Shown in pieces: positions 63,376 to 64,000 of a stretch of DNA of 64,000 bases (its first letter is position 1; every line of letters begins with the position of its first letter). The notes beneath the pieces are model-generated. The model was not told where the DNA came from, did no database searches, and saw only the letters and a program-made list of their open reading frames with translations. Source of the DNA: RCC1774 sp050330855 (GTDB lineage Bacteria > Cyanobacteriota > Cyanobacteriia > Thermosynechococcales > Thermosynechococcaceae); NCBI GenBank assembly GCA_050330855.1, contig JBHJNL010000007.1, forward strand, positions 91,728-155,727, in the 5' to 3' direction. Position numbers and translations under genes: made by a program.

Positions 63376-64000
63376 CTTCTTTGATGTTTATCTGTCGGAA
63401 CTCCCTATAGCATCGGGATTGACGGCACTGATGGGTAGAGAGCTATATGCCAGCACCCCACTTAGTCCCCCCATTCCTTCTGTTTTCAGGGGCCAGCAGA
63501 TAAACATGGATTTATTATAAATGGCTCAGCCAGTCTCAGCAGAACATGTTGGCACAGCCCAGTACAAATCAGTCCCATACGAACGCCACATACATAATGC
63601 TCAGCAGACTATTAGCAGCAAGATAGAGAAGAAATCCCTGCTCAACCTTCTCACACTCAAACGGTCTAGACTCTTGATGTCACGCCTATCGCGGTTACGG
63701 GCGTTACTCTCGCCTTTTGCTGGGCAGTCATCAGGGGGTTCCAAAGCAAGCAATGAGTTGATTGAAATTATTGACCCATCCCTCGGTTAAAGTAACAGGA
63801 GTCAACCTAACATTATCCCAGAATGTTTAAGCTGGTTGTCAATGGCACCGATGTAGATCAACAACCCCAACAGGCTACCGTGGGGATACAGCTTAAAGCG
63901 GGACACTTTAGTGTGGGTCTTATCTAACGAAAATGGCTGAAGCGCTTACTCTATCAGGCAAAAGCTAAAATCCATGCGGGGCAAGCTGTCCCGCCTTAAG
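63376..64000. other. Right-end region without a supported gene
   Basis: A + strand frame at 63521-63790 (89 codons, Ser/Leu-rich, no ribosome binding site) is not convincing, nor is a 34-codon frame at 63823. An imperfect hairpin (GCGGGGCAAGCTGTCCCGC) at about 63976-63994 may terminate a gene beyond the edge. Confidence 0.35.

Noticed and set aside
63170..63520. 116-codon + strand frame
   Set aside because: Mostly antisense to the small conserved gene at 63136-63354, whose composition and overlap with the BtuF-like gene are better supported.
63521..63790. 89-codon + strand frame near the right end
   Set aside because: No ribosome binding site, low-complexity Ser/Leu content and no family seen; left as a possible but unsupported gene.
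1..64000. CRISPR arrays, rRNA and tRNA genes
   Set aside because: Intergenic regions were read for regular spaced repeats and T-loop-like GTTCRA patterns; none were found.

Overview
The window is cyanobacterial chromosome. It encodes the photosystem I subunit PsaK, the bicarbonate transporter BicA, a plant/cyanobacteria-type CSP41-like protein and several families known mainly from cyanobacteria and plastids. GCGATCGC (HIP1) octamers are scattered through it. Genus cannot be fixed from sequence alone; a marine or brackish, Acaryochloris- or Leptolyngbya-like filamentous or coccoid lineage is only a guess. No rRNA, tRNA, CRISPR array or intact insertion sequence was seen.

Layout. 0.1-2.4 kb: end of a type I secretion locus (HlyD-like adaptor, parvulin-like isomerase). 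2.9-21 kb: a large exopolysaccharide cluster on the + strand: PssD/PssE-type split glycosyltransferase, Wzc-like autokinase, Wzy-like polymerase, two paralogous GT2 and two GT4 glycosyltransferases, two paralogous DegT-family proteins (one without the PLP lysine), a GMC oxidoreductase, a Wzx-like flippase and a GH10 hydrolase. Two AT-rich genes on the opposite strand, a small membrane protein with a probable frameshift and an acyltransferase-3, interrupt it. 21-29.6 kb: mixed genes (CofG, a DUF2235 hydrolase, a dynamin-like GTPase, LtrA, a TetR regulator, IlvA) and a CHAT-domain remnant. 30.2-36.1 kb: one very large RTX protein combining two DUF839/PhoX-like domains, an esterase-like phytase domain and an inserted glycerophosphodiesterase domain, preceded by a candidate Pho box; it looks like a secreted phosphorus-scavenging enzyme and is the most striking item here.

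36.3-47.3 kb: housekeeping genes (RfbA, a second GyrA/ParC-type protein, an LapA-domain protein, an RRM protein, CobU, a TPR protein, ribosomal protein L25, a GH113-like lipoprotein, TrpF, PsaK). 47.7-55.5 kb: a carbon and sodium island: BicA, an NhaS3-like Na+/H+ antiporter, then a translationally coupled Mrp operon (C-D-E-F-G-DUF4040-B) without the large NuoL-like MrpA. A MITE-like palindromic element lies between NhaS3 and MrpC, and a decayed fragment of a second mrpB lies 0.9 kb past the operon. 55.8-64 kb: a secreted disordered protein, CSP41-like protein, the DUF3593/DUF2499 pair, CsaB, VanZ-like, a TetR/GST pair with a clear palindromic operator, a truncated cupin gene, an MDR dehydrogenase, a cobalamin-binding protein and a small conserved protein.

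How the parts work together: the polysaccharide genes form a nearly complete Wzx/Wzy-dependent assembly line. BicA imports HCO3- with Na+, which NhaS3 and Mrp can pump back out. The phosphatase protein would release inorganic phosphate outside the cell from phosphoesters, phytate and glycerophosphodiesters. Function assignments come from reading the protein sequences; no database search was run.
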